Source of the DNA: Plotosus lineatus
Lineage: Eukaryota > Chordata > Actinopteri > Siluriformes > Plotosidae
NCBI GenBank assembly: GCA_024760905.1
Contig: CM045735.1
Location: 10,783,249 to 10,847,248, forward strand
Reading direction: 5' to 3'
Length of the DNA stretch: 64,000 nucleotides
Below the pieces are notes generated by a model. That model did no database searches. It was not told where the DNA came from and saw nothing but the letters and a program-made list of their open reading frames with translations. Below, in pieces: positions 53,477 to 63,426 of the stretch (position 1 is its first letter; every line of letters starts with the position of its first letter). A program made the translations under genes and the position numbers.

Positions 53477-53479
<3 letters not shown>
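51964..53479 (+). mobile_element. Tc1-like DNA transposon, copy 2
   Basis: CACTAGTCCTTCT at the left and its inverse at the right, with inner direct copies (TCTCAAAAAATTAGCATATC). (TA)n lies on both sides (51926-51963 and 53484-53508). Same family as 1039-2604, with longer uninterrupted transposase frames. Confidence 0.94.
52254..53203 (+). pseudogene. Tc1 transposase relic (DD34E), copy 2
   Basis: ATG at 52254 starts MGKTADLTAVQKAIIDTLKQ. The frame ends at a TGA at codon 31 (52344-52346). About 55 bp are missing near 52407 compared with copy 1. From 52490 a 237-codon open frame holds the catalytic core: SDESKF, QHDLAPAHS and NSPDLKPIENLW, with 34 residues between the second Asp and the Glu. 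The usual PDLNP is PDLKP. It ends FPTKY and TGA at 53203. The N-terminal DNA-binding domain is broken, so the copy is inactive. Confidence 0.93.
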
Positions 53480-53508
<29 letters not shown>

Positions 53509-53701
53509 GGCTCATTGCATGGATAATTTACTATAGCTATTTCTAAAAGCGAGCGCATCCAAACCCCTTTATGTTTATGCTCATAAAACCCTTCCAACAA
53601 ATTTGAAAACACATATCATTGTACAGTATTGGTAATCTTTGTAGCTTTAAACATATTGTTTCACAGTCTTTATTTATTTATTTATTTTATTGAAATGTCA
53701 T

Positions 53702-54048
53702 TTTTTATGTCAAATTCATTTTTGTAACCTCTTAATCCTAATTAGGGTCATGAGGAGGCTGACGCCCATCCCAGCTGACGCCAGGCAAGGGCAGAGTACA
53801 GCCTGAACGGCTCACCAGGCTATTGCAGGACGGAAACACGCTGACGGCTATGCAGCTCCTCTTGTCGAAAGTCAGCAATGGTTCTTTTACATGAACCTCA
53901 CACCATAGACAGTGAGACACATGGCCGGCCTTTGGTAACCCAGTTAGCTGCACTGGGGGGGTCCAGTGACAACCCGTTGAGAGTGCGGCTTTTACTCCCA
54001 ACCTTAGGATCAGTGATCCAGCACCTTTACCACCAGCCACCACCACCC
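53702..54048 (-). mobile_element. SINE with alternative tail, 12-bp TSD
   Basis: Reverse full-length copy (tail CTTAATCCTAATTAGGGTCA, body, head ending CACCACCACC). TTGAAATGTCAT repeats at 53690-53701 and 54049-54060. Confidence 0.92.
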
Positions 54049-54060
54049 TTGAAATGTCAT

Positions 54061-55678
54061 CTGAGAGCCCCATTGTTTTTGTCAACAATGCAGAAGTAAA
54101 TTGCATATAAATATATGGCTTGCTATGCTTTTCGTTTATGTGATCGACCTTTTGTTTGAATGTAAGTGAAAGCATGAACTGCAGATTTTATTCACATGTT
54201 CAATAATTCATACCTCATTTGTTAGTTTAATATCTGTATACTGTTATTTTCCCCATTGACTTATTAATGTATTCACATCTTCTTCTCCTGATTCTACACT
54301 CTTGGGAGAATTAAACGTCCGTCTTTTCAAACTGACTTGTGCACACTATCAAACGGATTTTTAGCAGGTTAAACCTTCATAAATGAAAGTACAAAATACC
54401 TGATAATGAAAATATACATAAGTTCCTGTGTAACAGGAGCGTTTGGAAGGCTTTTCTTCCATTTCACTTTAAGGATTAAACAAAATCCTTGGAGATGTGG
54501 GTTGCCAGTGGCGGAAAGGAGGAACTGAGTGTTCTGCATAGATTCCTGACCACACCCCAAGTGCACACCTTTGGGATTACTCTGTAGCCTTAAGATTACT
54601 CTCCAATTGGAAGCTTTACCAAATCTTCAGTTATGTTCCAAAATCTAGTGGCGATCCATTTCAGGAAAGAAGAGGTAAATGCTACGTGAAAAAAAAAAAA
54701 TGGATGATCAAAATAATTGATGTTCTTATGCCATAAAATGTATACTTCAAACCTAGCTATTGCGATTTTTACATATTCACTCTATTTTAAAATGTCACTG
54801 GAGAAGTGGGATTAGAAGAAGTCCATCTCCTTTGTGACCAACAAGTCATTGACCCCATCATCTTTTAACTGGCTTCCAAGTCTCCTCAGGTTGTGCCAGA
54901 ACCCATGAAACAGCACCAAGGTCACATTAAGTGATATGATTACAATATGACTATTTAAATAGCATTCTTCAAAGATCTGTTTTCAAGGGTAATTCCGTTG
55001 GGTGATCATAAAACTACAGTGGAACATAAAGTTTTATAATTGTGATATCCAAAGTGTCCCTTAAGGTTTGACAATAAAAGTCCTTAGGAAACCTATTGTG
55101 TGGACAAATCACTTCTGTCATTTTCACAGGTAAGTTTTTTTATTACCTTGGTGAACATTTACTCCTAATTCCAGATATTTTTACTGCAGGTAGTAAGAGG
55201 TTTGAAGTCATAGTTCCCGCATACTGTAAAATATTAAATATATTATTTTCTCTATACTGTAAAAAAAAAAAAAACGGAAGCAAGGTTTATACAAATAATT
55301 TTTTTTGCATTAACTTAATTACAATTTCTAATATAAGCCATCAGTACATTCTGTTAAATTGTTGTGCAATAGTCAAAAATATGCAAATCATGAGCACTTG
55401 GACTTGCACTGTCTCTCCTTTCTAGCTGACTGTGCAGATGGAAATATGCGTAATGCAGAACCTGATATGCCCTGGTGTACACAAAGAATCTATTCAACTC
55501 ATCAGGGTCATGATGTTCAGAATTTGAAGACGGGTTGAAGAGATAAGATGCTGGTAGACAAAATTCTTCTAATTTTATGGAATGAAGATACACAGACAAT
55601 CATAACAAATATGCTGTAGTTGCGCTTATAAAAGAATGTAGTAGAATAATTTTTTAAATATTAAACTGTTTTACAATA
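54061..55678. other. intergenic, unassigned
   Basis: A-rich runs at 54689-54701 and 55261-55274; no gene or repeat recognised. Confidence 0.45.
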
Positions 55679-55850
55679 CAGGGATCCCTCACTTTCTGTG
55701 GTTAATGAGGACCGAGACCCCTCCCCCAACCGCCGATTTCTGCAAAGTAGTATCGACTCCCCTGACTGACGTATACGTACATGTATATGTGTATATAATA
55801 TCAATAAATACATGTTCAACGCTATAAATGCTTAGAATCCAACACAATTC
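55679..55850 (+). mobile_element. M1 MITE (copy 6), left part only
   Basis: CAGGGATCCCTCACTTTCTG through CGCTATAAATGCTTA; the right part is missing. Confidence 0.8.
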
Positions 55851-56019
55851 ATAGTACAGGTATACCGTGACTTAAATCGTTTCAAATTAAGTCATTCTTG
55901 ATTCTGTCGGTTTTCAAAAAAAATGGAAAAATAAAATAAAAATAAAGTTTATGTCATTATAATCATATATTATTATATTATACATATTCAGTATATTAAA
56001 TATTATGTATGTATGTACA

Positions 56020-56069
<50 letters not shown>

Positions 56070-56862
56070 CTCACTTTCCACGGTTAATGGGGACCAAGAC
56101 TCCCCCACGACCGCCGATTTCTGCGAAGTAGGATTGACCCCCCTGACTAACGTCTACGTACATGTATATGTTTATATAATATCAATAAATACATATTCAT
56201 CATTTTCTGTAACAGCTTCATCCTAATTAGGGTGGCGGGGAGGCTGGTGCCCATCCCAGCCAACTCAGGGCGAGGGCAGAGTACACCCTGGACAGCTCGT
56301 CAGGCCATCGCAGGGCAGAAACACACTGACAGCTTTGCAGCCTACTCTTGTCGAAAGTCAGCAATGGTTCTTTTACATGCCTCACACCATAGACAGTGAA
56401 AGACATGGCCAGCCTTTGATAACCCGGTTAGCTGCACTGGGAGGACAGTGACAACCTTGTGGAGAGTGGGACTCGAACCCCCAACCTTTGGATCAGCGAT
56501 CCGGCACCTTATACCTCTAGACCACCACTGCCCGCTAAATACATATTCACCACTATAAATGCTTATAATAACAATTAAACATTCAAAAATAATGCATAAG
56601 ATGTAAATAAAATATAAATACACACACACAGATGTGCGCCTCACATAAAAATGTAAGTAGTTTTGTTGGGGGATTTTGGGTTGTTTTTTGTTTTTGTGGG
56701 TTTTTTTTTGCATAATTGGCCTTGCTTTGTGGCATTTTCTTTAACTTTTCCCCTATTCTTCCTTAATTTTGTTATTTTTTTATTTTTTAATGAATATTTT
56801 TGAAAAACCCGCGATGCACTGAAGCCACAGAAACTGAAGTACGAAGTAGTGAGCGATCACTG
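56070..56862 (+). mobile_element. M1 MITE (copy 7) split by a SINE
   Basis: Left part follows a (TA)n(CA)n tract (56021-56069) and the right part ends GAGCGATCACTG-TA. The SINE at 56200-56535 lies within. Confidence 0.85.
56200..56535 (-). mobile_element. SINE with alternative tail nested in M1, 14-bp TSD
   Basis: Reverse full-length copy; TAAATACATATTCA repeats at 56186-56199 and 56536-56549. Confidence 0.93.
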
Positions 56863-56904
56863 TAATCATATTTTGGAGGATAGTCACTCAAAAGAAACAC
56901 CATC

Positions 56905-57222
56905 TTGAAAACGCATTCATTTATTTGCAGAACCACTTAATCCTATTCGGGTCACAGGGAAGCTGGGGCCTATCTCAGCCTACACTGAGTGAAGACATTG
57001 TGTTCCGTGAATAGCTTGCCAGTCCAACACAAACAACCGTTCACACCTAGGAGCAATTCAGAACAGCCATTTATTCTATTGTTCATGTCATTGGACTGTG
57101 GGAGGAAACCCATGCAAGTACAAGGTGAACATGCAAACTCCACCCTTGCTGAACCTGGGACTTGAGCCCAGGACCGTCTCACTGTGAGGCAGACATGCTA
57201 ACCACTACACCATGCACCATGT
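56905..57222 (-). mobile_element. SINE family D, reverse, full length
   Basis: Tail GAACCACTTAATCCTATTCG, body GGACTGTGGGAGGAAACCCA, head GGGACTTGAGCCCAGGACCG and ACATGCTAACCACTACACCA. Confidence 0.8.
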
Positions 57223-57682
57223 GTCCCTGAACACATGTGAAAGTATGTTGGCCAGTGCTGTATTTACATTATTTCTGTGAGAAGTTTGTGGTCATATGCC
57301 ACACAGAACATCCGTAGCACAGCTACAGTGGTGTTTAAATAGAATTGTCCGACTGAATACAATGTGGATATAGTGGAGACTCCAAATGTTGCACTCAACG
57401 TTCCTCATGTGACATTTTACTCAGCAAGTTAATGAATGAATAAATAAATAAATACATATTTTATGGCTTACTACTGTCGTGTAACAGATGTTTCCAATGC
57501 TAATCCTTTTATAATTTAGAACTGATAGTTGTCATAATAATACTTCTTGTCTGATATCAATAAATATACTGTATAGCATAATATATAACAAAAATTAAAT
57601 CAGAATTTCTATTTATTATTATTTTTTTTATTTTATTTGACTTCAATTTTATGAATGAATTTATGAGAATGTCACTGGGTAA
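57223..57682. other. intergenic, unassigned
   Basis: Nothing recognised. Confidence 0.4.
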
Positions 57683-57995
57683 GGGTGATGTAGTGGCTTC
57701 GTGATCAGCACATCTGTCCAGGGTTCAAGTTCCAGGCTCAGGGGTTACTGTGTGGAGTTTGCATGCTCTCCCTGTGCATGTGTGGGCTTTTCTGGTTCCT
57801 CCTACAGACCAAAAGCATGCACATTAACCTAATTGGCTGTTCCAAATTGCACCTAGGTGTGAATGCAAATGGTTGTATTTGTGTGTTGCCCTGCGATGGT
57901 CTGGTGAGCTGTTCAGGGTGCTCTGCCTTTTGTCCAGTGTAAGCTGAGATATACTCCAACCTCCCTGCAGCCCTATTAAGATAAAGCAGTTTGGC
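57683..57995 (+). mobile_element. SINE family D, forward
   Basis: Head GGGTGATGTAGTGGCTTCGT with GGGTTCAAGTTCC, body TGTGGAGTTTGCATGCTCTC, tail GCCCTATTAAGATAAAGCAG. Confidence 0.8.
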
Positions 57996-58509
57996 AAATG
58001 AGTGATATTTGGGCGGAAGATGCCTGGGTTCCTTTCCTAGACCTCTCATCTCTGTGACCTGACCCTGAATAAGCGGAGGATGATCAATGGAGGGATTGTC
58101 TGGCTGTTAATTTGAATCGCAAGCACTGTAAGAAAAGTTGAAAGCAGTGGTTCTCAGGGTAACATCCAAGAAATGTATCCAGATAGTCCACGACTATTTT
58201 TTTAAAATTTGTTTACAGCCATGGAAACCCATTATCAGACTATTAACGAGGTCTGATTGACTGATCACTTGAAGTGACTCCAATACATGTACCTCAAAAA
58301 CACAGCAAGTTCGCCTTATTAGGTCAAACTTTGGCCTAATGTATTCTGGAAGTGGACAATCCTGGCCTGGAAAGTGCTATTGCCTTGATAAAATTATCTA
58401 AATATTGTTAATGGAACATTTCCATGTTGAGGAGACTCAAGGAATTTAATTTCCTTTTAAATGGGGTTCTGGTTATTGAAAAGTTTTGGAGACCTTATTA
58501 CAGCAAGCT

Positions 58510-58511
<2 letters not shown>
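57996..58511. other. pwwp2a upstream flank
   Basis: No repeat or gene recognised. Confidence 0.4.

Positions 58512-58599
<88 letters not shown>
58512..58599. repeat. (TA)n, about 44 units, upstream of pwwp2a
   Basis: An uninterrupted 88-bp TA run ending 244 bp before the pwwp2a start codon. Confidence 0.97.
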
Positions 58600-58602
<3 letters not shown>

Positions 58603-58672
58603 ACTGAACACTGCCCCTTGTGGTGGCAAACTTGTATTTATTTCAAGCGAAGCAATATTGACAAAACAGCAG

Positions 58673-58843
58673 CCAATCACAGTGGTGTTTCCAGAACGTC
58701 CATTTGAATGGCATTCATTCGAACCACTCGATGGTAAGCTTGCGCGGGACTAACCAATAGCGAGAGCGCTTAGTTCCTCGGTGGGTGGGATCTACGATTA
58801 GCAGTAGGAGAGGGCCAAGCAGTAGTTGCAAAGCGGAAAGAAA
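58673..58843 (+). promoter_or_regulatory. pwwp2a promoter and 5' UTR
   Basis: Two CCAAT boxes (58673-58677 and 58754-58758), no TATA box at the usual place, and CpG-rich sequence continuing into exon 1, as in housekeeping promoters. The start site is not determined. Confidence 0.55.
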
Positions 58844-59862
58844 ATGGCGGCCGTGGCTGCGGAGCCAGGAGCTGCTGCTGCATCAACAACAACAACAACA
58901 ACAGTGAGGGACGGGCTCGAGTACGAAGCGGAGCCTGGGCAGCATGTGGCCGGTTTAGAGGCTGACCCGGCGGCGGGCTTCGTCCCCAACATGGAGTTGT
59001 GTCACCCGGTCGAGAGTGTGGATGCAGTTCAGGAATGCAGTCAGGTCCGAATGGAAATGAGAAGGCCGGACCTGCGAGTCGCGGGAAAAGCGCTGTGTGT
59101 GCACGCCGAGGATGGACACGGGGACACGGACGAGCGCGTGCTCGCGGACTGTACGCACAACGACACTGGGGTTGCAGAGCAGCGCCTGAAAGCGTCGTTT
59201 TCCCCAAACGCGCCGGCTGCTGAAAACGAGGTCAGCCCACACGAGCCCATCGCCTGCTTTCCGCCCTGCTCCGGTTCCGAACCCGAACCCGCCACCGTGT
59301 TCTCGCATCCTCTGCCCGCTCGGGCTGTGCAGGAACCGGACACTGGAGATGTCAGTAATCCTGAACTGGTGCATCCTGCTGATGAGGAGCATGATCCGAT
59401 CGGACTCGGGAGCGTCTCAGATCCCGAAGCTGCAGGTGATGCTCCATGCTCTGACTTGAAACCTGCAGAAGATGCTTTCCACGAACGCCCTCAGTCTCCC
59501 AAATCACAATCCGAGGAAAGCTCGTTCAGTGAGTCGGTCGCACGAAGTTGCATGAGTGACTCCTCAGACATCTCCAGTAAGGACTGTGTCCACCTTCCAG
59601 CAGAGACCGAGCACCCTCAGACCTCCCCAGAACCGGAGGACGAGGGTTCGGGTGTGGGTGTGGGTGTGGATGTGGGTGCGGAGCCTGAGTTGAAACGGTG
59701 TGGTGCAGAAACTGTAGACACACAACCCGAGGCCATCTGCGGGCTAGTACCTGGTTCCGAGGTTCGGGTGTCACTGGATCACATCATCGACGATGCACTT
59801 GTCGTGTCGTTTCGTTTAGGCGAGAAGATCTTCTCCGGCGTGCTCATGGACCTTTCCAAAAG
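58844..59862 (+). CDS. pwwp2a: pwwp2a exon 1 (gene continues beyond the window)
   Basis: ATG at 58844 in a good context (AAAATGG); the product begins MAAVAAEPGAAAASTTTTTT, like the human MAAVAAEA start. 339 codons plus 2 bases end at the donor AG|GTAAAA. The final block PGSEVRVSLDHIIDDALVVS, then FRLGEKIFSGVLMDLSK, is nearly identical to human PWWP2A before the same exon end. PWWP2A binds H2A.Z nucleosomes and links to NuRD-type deacetylase components; the PWWP domain itself is C-terminal and not in this window. The N-terminal region here is long, acidic and Ser/Glu/Pro-rich, with a poly-Thr run (ACA repeat) and a GVGVGVDVG run. Confidence 0.95.
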
Positions 59863-60235
59863 GTAAAACACCTGAACGCATGGTGCAAGAGAATTCAGAC
59901 CTGATCCTGGCTGTGGGTCGTCCCTGCTCAGTCCTGAGTGGCTTTTGTCAGAAATCTTTGTTTACCTTTTTGGGCTGGTCTGAATGAAGCCCCGCCCCCT
60001 ACACATGGCACCATTAGAGTGATTATGCAAAAAAAAAAAAGGTTTGTGCAGGTCTGATCTCACACAAACAGGGTTCTTTATGCCCAGAGATCCACTAAAT
60101 CTGGTGCTGAAGTGATGTCAGGATTAAGTTGAAACGCTCCAACAGGTCTGACTTGACATTTATGTTTATTCTGAAGTTCTGTACTGTTGATTTGCACCAG
60201 AACCTGTGCACAAAATCTCTTGAAGCACCTCATTG
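59863..60235 (+). other. pwwp2a intron 1, start
   Basis: Unique intron sequence, nothing recognised. Confidence 0.55.
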
Positions 60236-60505
60236 TTTCTGGTTAGGGTGCTCCAGAGGTTGTGGGTTTGAATCCCCTTTAGACTCCCACCGTGCTAACA
60301 CCTCTGGGCAAGGTCTTAACCAAAAGCGTCCCACATACACATATAGTGTTAACGGCTACCAATAAAAATACTCGGAAGGTAACCTGTGATCAAGTCGGGT
60401 CCCATCCAGGAGCAGTTGAAGTCCTCGTTGCTTCATGCTGCAGAAACCGACAAGAGCCACGAACGAGGCTTGGATGTAAAATGTCCCACCAGACTTTTAC
60501 ATCAT
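60236..60505 (+). mobile_element. SINE-like repeat, family C
   Basis: GGAAGGTAACCTGTGATCAA, GTCCCATCCAGGAG and CATGCTGCAGAAACCG; preceded by the head-like GTGGGTTTGAATCCCC. Confidence 0.7.
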
Positions 60506-60514
60506 TTGACAAGC

Positions 60515-60835
60515 TGTCTAATCCTACTATTGAGGGCGATGGGAGACTGAGTCTATCTCCGCCGATACTAGGCGTACACCGTGAACAGCTTCCCAGATCA
60601 ATGTACAACAACACACACCTACAATTGTTCAGCACTTACACCTAGAAGCAGTCTAGAACAGCCAGTTAGCCTAATGTGCATGTCTTTGGACGGTGGGAGG
60701 AAACTGGAGCACCCGGAAGAAACCCACACAAACACGGGGAGAACATAGACGCTTTAAATACCCGAGGTCGAGACTTGAACCTACAACCTTCCCGATCTGA
60801 AGCAGACTTGCTAACCGCTATGCCATTGTACTGCC
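60515..60835 (-). mobile_element. SINE family D, reverse
   Basis: ATGTGCATGTCTTTGGACGG, GGAGCACCCGGAAGAAACCC and the head GAGACTTGAACCTACAACC. Confidence 0.8.
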
Positions 60836-61014
60836 TGTCATTATTTCGTCATCATTCCGTATTTTCCAAAATATGTTTCAGGAAAAATATTTTCATTTCT
60901 GTCAGCAGAGTTTATATTCAGGGATTCTGAAACTGATATGGATCTGTGACTTTAAAACTATAACAACACACGGCTTTAAAATTTCCTTTTAATGCACAAA
61001 CGTTTCATCATCTC

Positions 61015-61790
61015 GTTTTCTGAATTGCTTTACTCTTCATTAGGATCTTGGGGGGGGCGAGGACCATCCCGCCCAACCCTGGGGTGAAGGCAGGGTACAC
61101 CCTGAAGAACTCTTGACACCCATGACCATTCACACTCTCATTCACACCTATGGGGGCAAACGGGAATACAGGGATCCCTCACTTTCTACAGATAATGGGG
61201 ACCGAGGCCGCCCCCACCACCCCACCCCCAACAACCGCCGATTTCCGCGAAGTAAGATCGACCTCCCCAACTGACGTATACGTACATGTATATGTGTATA
61301 TAATATCAATAAATACATATTCAATGCTATAAATGCTTATAATGACAATTAAACATTAAAAAATAATGCAGAAGATGTAAATAAAATATAAATACAAACA
61401 CATACAGACACGCGCGCGTACACAGATGCACACCTCACGTAAAAATGTAAGTTTTGTTGGGTTATTTTTATTTTAATTTTTTGCGCATAATTGGCCTTGT
61501 TTTGCGGCAATTTCCTTATTTTTAAAAAAAAACAATTTTTGATGAATGTTTTTGAAAAACTCACAATGCACCGTAGCACGAAGTAGCGAGGGATCACTGT
61601 ATTCACTTATCATGCTCATGCCTTTTGGTCTGTGGGAGGAAACCGGAGTACCCGGAGGAACCCACACAAGCATGGGGAGAACATGTAAACTCTATACAGA
61701 AATGCCCTTTTACCAGGCATGGGGCCTGGATCCATAACCTTCTTGCTGTGAACCGGGCGTGTTAGCCTCTACACCACACTGCCGCCACCC
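61015..61790 (-). mobile_element. SINE family D, reverse, split by an M1 MITE
   Basis: Left piece 61015-61168 and right piece 61600-61790 (CTGTGGGAGGAAACCGGAGT, GGGGAGAACATGTAAACTCT) join when the M1 element between them is removed. Confidence 0.85.
61169..61599 (+). mobile_element. M1 MITE (copy 8), complete, nested in a SINE
   Basis: TA-CAGGGATCCCTCACTTTC at the left and AGTAGCGAGGGATCACTG-TA at the right, inserted in a family D SINE. This copy proves the TA target-site duplication. Confidence 0.93.
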
Positions 61791-61799
61791 ATGTACTAA

Positions 61800-62148
61800 C
61801 GTACTAAAAATGATTTTATTTATTTATTTATTTTTAATAAGTACCTCTGGCCATTGTTTGATCAAATGCAGGATTTTCTTGCTGTGAGGTTGACATGCTA
61901 ACTTGCTAACCGTTACGCCACGGTGCCACCGCCCATGCACGAACACACTAACCCTTTATTAAATGTTTATTATTTTTTTAAAATAAGTACCTCTGTCTGA
62001 CTTTAACAATTGTGAGAAAGGATGATTTTTATTATTATTATTTTAAGTTTGAAATAGTTACTTTTGAGTTGATGGTGCTATTGTTATGGCGGGAATTTTC
62101 AGCATTTTAAGTCTGCAACTTGGGAGAAAACTGCATTTAGGGTTCAAC
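61800..62148. other. pwwp2a intron 1, unassigned
   Basis: (TTTA)n at 61816-61838 and a SINE head scrap at 61880-61935 (GACATGCTAACTTGCTAACC). Confidence 0.5.
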
Positions 62149-62165
62149 AAAGAATTAAATACAGT

Positions 62166-62516
62166 CTCGTCTTCCTTTCGGCTTTTTCCCTTTTACTCGG
62201 GAGTCGCCACAGCGAATCATCTGATTCGCACGTTTGATTTGGCAGAAGTTTTTACCTCGGATGCCCTTCCTGTCACAACCCTTTTTAGCAAGGGACAGAA
62301 ACACACTGACGACTTTGCAGCTACTCTTTACGAAAGTCAGCAATGGTTCTTTTACATGCCTCACACCATAGACAGTGACAGACATGGCCCGCCTTTGATA
62401 ACCCAGTTAGCTGCACCGGGGGGGCAGTGACAACCTTGTGGAGAGTGGGACTCGAACCCCCAACCTTTGGATCAGTGGTCCAGCACCCTATACCACTAGA
62501 CCACCACTGCCCCACA
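62166..62516 (-). mobile_element. full-length tRNA-derived SINE, RTE-type tail, reverse
   Basis: Tail CCTTTCGGCTTTTTCCCTTT, body, and head GGACTCGAACCCCCAACC ... CCACTAGACCACCACTGCCC. A 17-bp sequence starting AAAGAATTAAATAC occurs at 62149-62165 and again at 62559-62575, a likely target-site duplication that overlaps the end of the next element. Confidence 0.9.
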
Positions 62517-62571
62517 AAGATTCAATTAATTCTAATTCTTCTAATTCTTTAATTCTTAAAAGAATTAAATA

Positions 62572-63105
62572 CAGTAACCCCCTGTTATTCGCGGGGTTTG
62601 CGTTCCGCCCCTTCCCGCGGATCCTGAAAATGTATGAGTTATTGACGCGGTTTTGAAACCCTATGTATGATATTACATGCGCTAAAATATGCTTGTTAAA
62701 CCCATTCTATAGGCAGTGTGACTCATTAATACAGTAATAATGCAGTAAAATGTAGTAATGACTCAGTAAAAACTTTTTAATTTTGTACTGTGATAATCTT
62801 TATGAATAAATATGAAGTGCTTCGGCTCCTTACCAGAAGCTAGAAAAGATGCAGGTCGTTTGAGTGACGTCATAGGGCTTAAATAATCATTAAAAACACG
62901 CGAAAAAACGTGAATTCACAATTCAGGCAATCATTTGATGACCTGTGCGAAGGAGAAAAAAAAGAGGCGTACACATCATCTGCAACCAATCAGCAGGAGG
63001 GAGAAACTACAGCTCTCAGCCATTGGCTAAATTTGAATCACGTGCCAGTTACTGCTCTTTGCCGCCAATCCGTGAGTATTCAGGGCTTCGACCGCTGAAC
63101 TGTGA
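62572..63105. mobile_element. Tigger-like element, right end eroded
   Basis: TA-CAGTAACCCCCTGTTATTCG at the left. The interior (GCTAAAATATGCTTGTTAAA, AACCAATCAGCAGGAGGGAG) is homologous, inverted, to 27984-28524. The right TIR is no longer recognisable. Confidence 0.72.
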
Positions 63106-63381
63106 ATGGGCGGGGGGGTGTTACTGTAATTTCCATCTTGATACCCTCTTTGCTGTGATTGGTCAAATTTTGGTTCACATGGAGGAACTGGGCGTGGCGG
63201 TGGTTTGTAGTTTCCACGTGCACCCGGTTCAGAATCCAGTCATATTTTAAGTTCAGTTTAATTGCAGCTTAATTATATTTGCTATATTCTATAGATCTTG
63301 TATTTAATTAATAGGTTTACGTGCATATTAATGACTTAGTTTTCTTTGGATAAAATAACATTATACTATATACATACACAG

Positions 63382-63426
<45 letters not shown>

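Noticed and set aside
58498..58680. Ile-Tyr repeat frames near 58.5 kb
   Set aside because: Translation of the TA microsatellite.
58970..59392. Minus-strand frames inside pwwp2a exon 1
   Set aside because: High GC makes antisense frames open; there is no homology, and the sense frame is clearly pwwp2a.
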